A stretch of DNA of 64,000 bases from contig NC_088300.1 of assembly GCF_032854445.1 (NCBI RefSeq), forward strand, positions 56,020,984-56,084,983, given 5' to 3'. Below the pieces are notes generated by a model that was given only the letters and a program-made list of their open reading frames with translations, ran no database searches and was not told the origin of the DNA. The stretch's first letter is position 1. Each line of letters starts with the position of its first letter. Of this stretch, positions 62,041 through 64,000 are shown piece after piece. The position numbers and the translations under genes were made by a program. The DNA is from Liolophura sinensis (taxonomy: Eukaryota > Mollusca > Polyplacophora > Chitonida > Chitonidae).

Positions 62041-64000
62041 GGCCACATTTGTAACAGTGTGATTTGTAAACGTTATCCGGTGTGCTGCGCCCACTTACAG
62101 TCCCCAATCCGATAGACATCAACAGATCAGACAGGTTGTGCCCAGAGGCAGTGGACACTAGACACTAAAAGACACAAAATGAACAAGATAAATTTAATAT
62201 TAACAACGAGCAATGACAATCAAACAGTAAACGACATTTGCTGAGTGACATTCATTCTTTAAACGTCACCAACCCAAAGACAACTACAATAATTGACATA
62301 TACTGAATATCGTAAACCCAACGATATTTACTTTTACGTCACTATCTTCTATCCAATTCGCCACATCACACAACCTCGGGCTTGACGTTTTTGCTCCTTT
62401 GATAATATTACTGGGTGACGAACCTCGTTCAATGGCATTTCTCCATTCCACTTGGCATTCACACGCCGACATAATGAACCCTTTACACATTTTCTTAGCA
62501 ATTTCTGTGGCTTGCTTAACCACTGATTTACATCTTCTTTGGGGCATCACGCTTTTGTAGTACCGCTGAAGTATCGGGAATTAAAGTCCCCCCCCCCCCC
62601 CCAATGCACAAGGACATTCGAACAAGGCCAATAAGTCAACGACATTCATCGATGTAGTCTGCACCACAGAGTTCATACTCAGGTTAACCTTCAGATGGAA
62701 ATTGCTCACCTTTGTTGAACATACCGTTAAGATCTGATGGTCACGTGTGACATTTATATAGCTGATTTTGTCTTCCCATCAACACATTAATTATTGCATA
62801 TTTACCTGTGAAGTGAAGACTATATTTCATTTTGCCAGTTCTGTAGCAGCACAAGATCAAGGCATGATTCTATCCAGTGGCATGGCAGTGCCAAGGTATC
62901 AACTGTTTACTTACCATCACCATGTTACACAAGAAAAAACTTTCAGTTGTTTTGGATGTTTACGCGTCATAAAGTACAAAGATCATAGAAGTTTGTTGTA
63001 AGGTGACATGTTCAGATTGAGCTCGGTGAAGTTGGCACAAGATTCCAAGCTTTCAGATTGACCTTCCAGTTATTTACAGAAGACATTGGGGTTTAATAAA
63101 CTGTGTATCGGTTATGCTTACTGGCCTCTTTAGTTGAATTTCTGCAAAATCCTAATTGCCTCCGGTGCCATAAAGAATTCACGCTGTTATGATTGTTTTC
63201 TATAATTACATATATACCATGATGGTAACTAAATTTCCACATATATTTTATTCGTAAAAAATATACATTTCTATGATATTCGCCCCATCAAAAATTTACC
63301 GTTTGTGAAAAATTGTAACAAGGGCCACTGAAGAATATATCGTTATTTTTGTTATCAACCTGAGCTTTAAGACTTTGTTTAGGCCTATGTTGCCAGTGGC
63401 GACATATGGCGTTGTAATCTTCTATCATTCTCCCTAACTCCAGATTTTATTAACATTTACTTACGCCAGACACAAGTACTGCTATGCTGTGGAGACATTT
63501 CCACTGCGAGTGTAAGCCCGGATTATTTACTGTCCTTGTTTCCTGCGTAAAAGCTGTAAAAACATGTTAGCAAAAAATCGAATAGATTCATGAGAAATAA
63601 TCTAGTCAGTCGTTTGTTCTTTTCCGTCAACATGTGATAATAGATCTGAGTATAACGTAAGATTAGACTGACGGTGTATACCAGATATCGAATTCATTAC
63701 AGATAATCTTCATTAGCTAGTTTTCAGCTAACAACTGGTGAAATAAGAATAAAGGGATAAGAAATGAAGTCAACCCTCCTATCACATTGTCTTTCTGGAT
63801 GGTATGTGAAATTTCAACTAAATCAATTACTCCGACATTATTGTCTTCACAGGACCGACATTTCATTCTAGCAGTTTCTACAAGTCAATATGGAAACCGC
63901 TACGTGATCACATCTCTCGAACGATATCTGGAGTCTTCTGAGGACACTCTGAATGGTGGCTGTTGGCCGATACCTTCTCAGAAAACTATACTTTTTTCTC
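62041..64000 (+). repeat. Diverged copy of the dispersed large repeat, running off the window
   Basis: 62340-62770 matches 42320-42780. 63240-63500 matches the inner part of the right arm of palindrome 2 (37880-38130), and 63400-64000 matches 55330-55940. A C15 run is at 62588-62602. No gene. Confidence 0.6.

Overview
This is a eukaryotic nuclear window, most likely from a mollusc or a close lophotrochozoan relative. The sequence is AT-rich and has no long open frames. It carries tRNA-derived SINEs with the lophotrochozoan-type 3' end TTGAGTACGRCGTTAAA, a decayed non-LTR retrotransposon of the RNase H-bearing I/Nimb type, a HECT-like fragment of a kind common in mollusc genomes, long (TA)n tracts and minisatellites. 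There are no operons, ribosome binding sites, rRNA genes or CRISPR arrays. Most ATG-to-stop frames of 60-100 codons look like chance.

1-28.6 kb is mostly low-copy DNA. It holds one SINE with a clean target-site duplication (about 4.33-4.66 kb), several minisatellites (5.2, 14.5, 16.8-18.1, 20.9 and 22.8 kb) and exon-like segments recognised by splice sites plus protein-like frames. The best set is on the minus strand: 12847-12693, 11483-11320 and 9726 downward. These join in compatible phase and would encode a small secreted precursor: signal peptide, Lys-Arg site, then a peptide starting with a C-x5-C ring. That layout recalls calcitonin/CGRP-type hormones, but the identity is unproven. An isolated plus-strand exon (1570-1765) has a convincing but unrecognised protein frame.

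28.6-43.3 kb is a repeat complex. Two large imperfect palindromes lie end to end: about 29.49-34.79 kb (spacer 0.73 kb) and 34.79-40.60 kb (spacer 0.44 kb). Both are built from inverted copies of one dispersed repeat of at least 2.7 kb. Two SINEs of different families each sit in only one arm of the first palindrome, so the other arm shows the empty site.

43.3-47.3 kb is low-copy, with a few candidate exons and a full-length SINE with a perfect 14-bp target-site duplication. 47.4-53.0 kb, all on the minus strand, holds a SAM-domain exon (52998-52887), a decayed LINE (about 52.1-48.1 kb) with gag-like ORF1, endonuclease, reverse transcriptase and RNase H remnants, a (TA)59 tract, and a HECT-like C-terminal pseudogene fragment (47884-47367). 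I infer that the LINE landed in an old SAM-HECT gene.

53-64 kb returns to diverged copies of the same dispersed repeat, with a (TA)88 tract at 58.4 kb and SINE fragments. No complete, functionally certain gene is present. All exon calls are by eye and need transcript or homology support.
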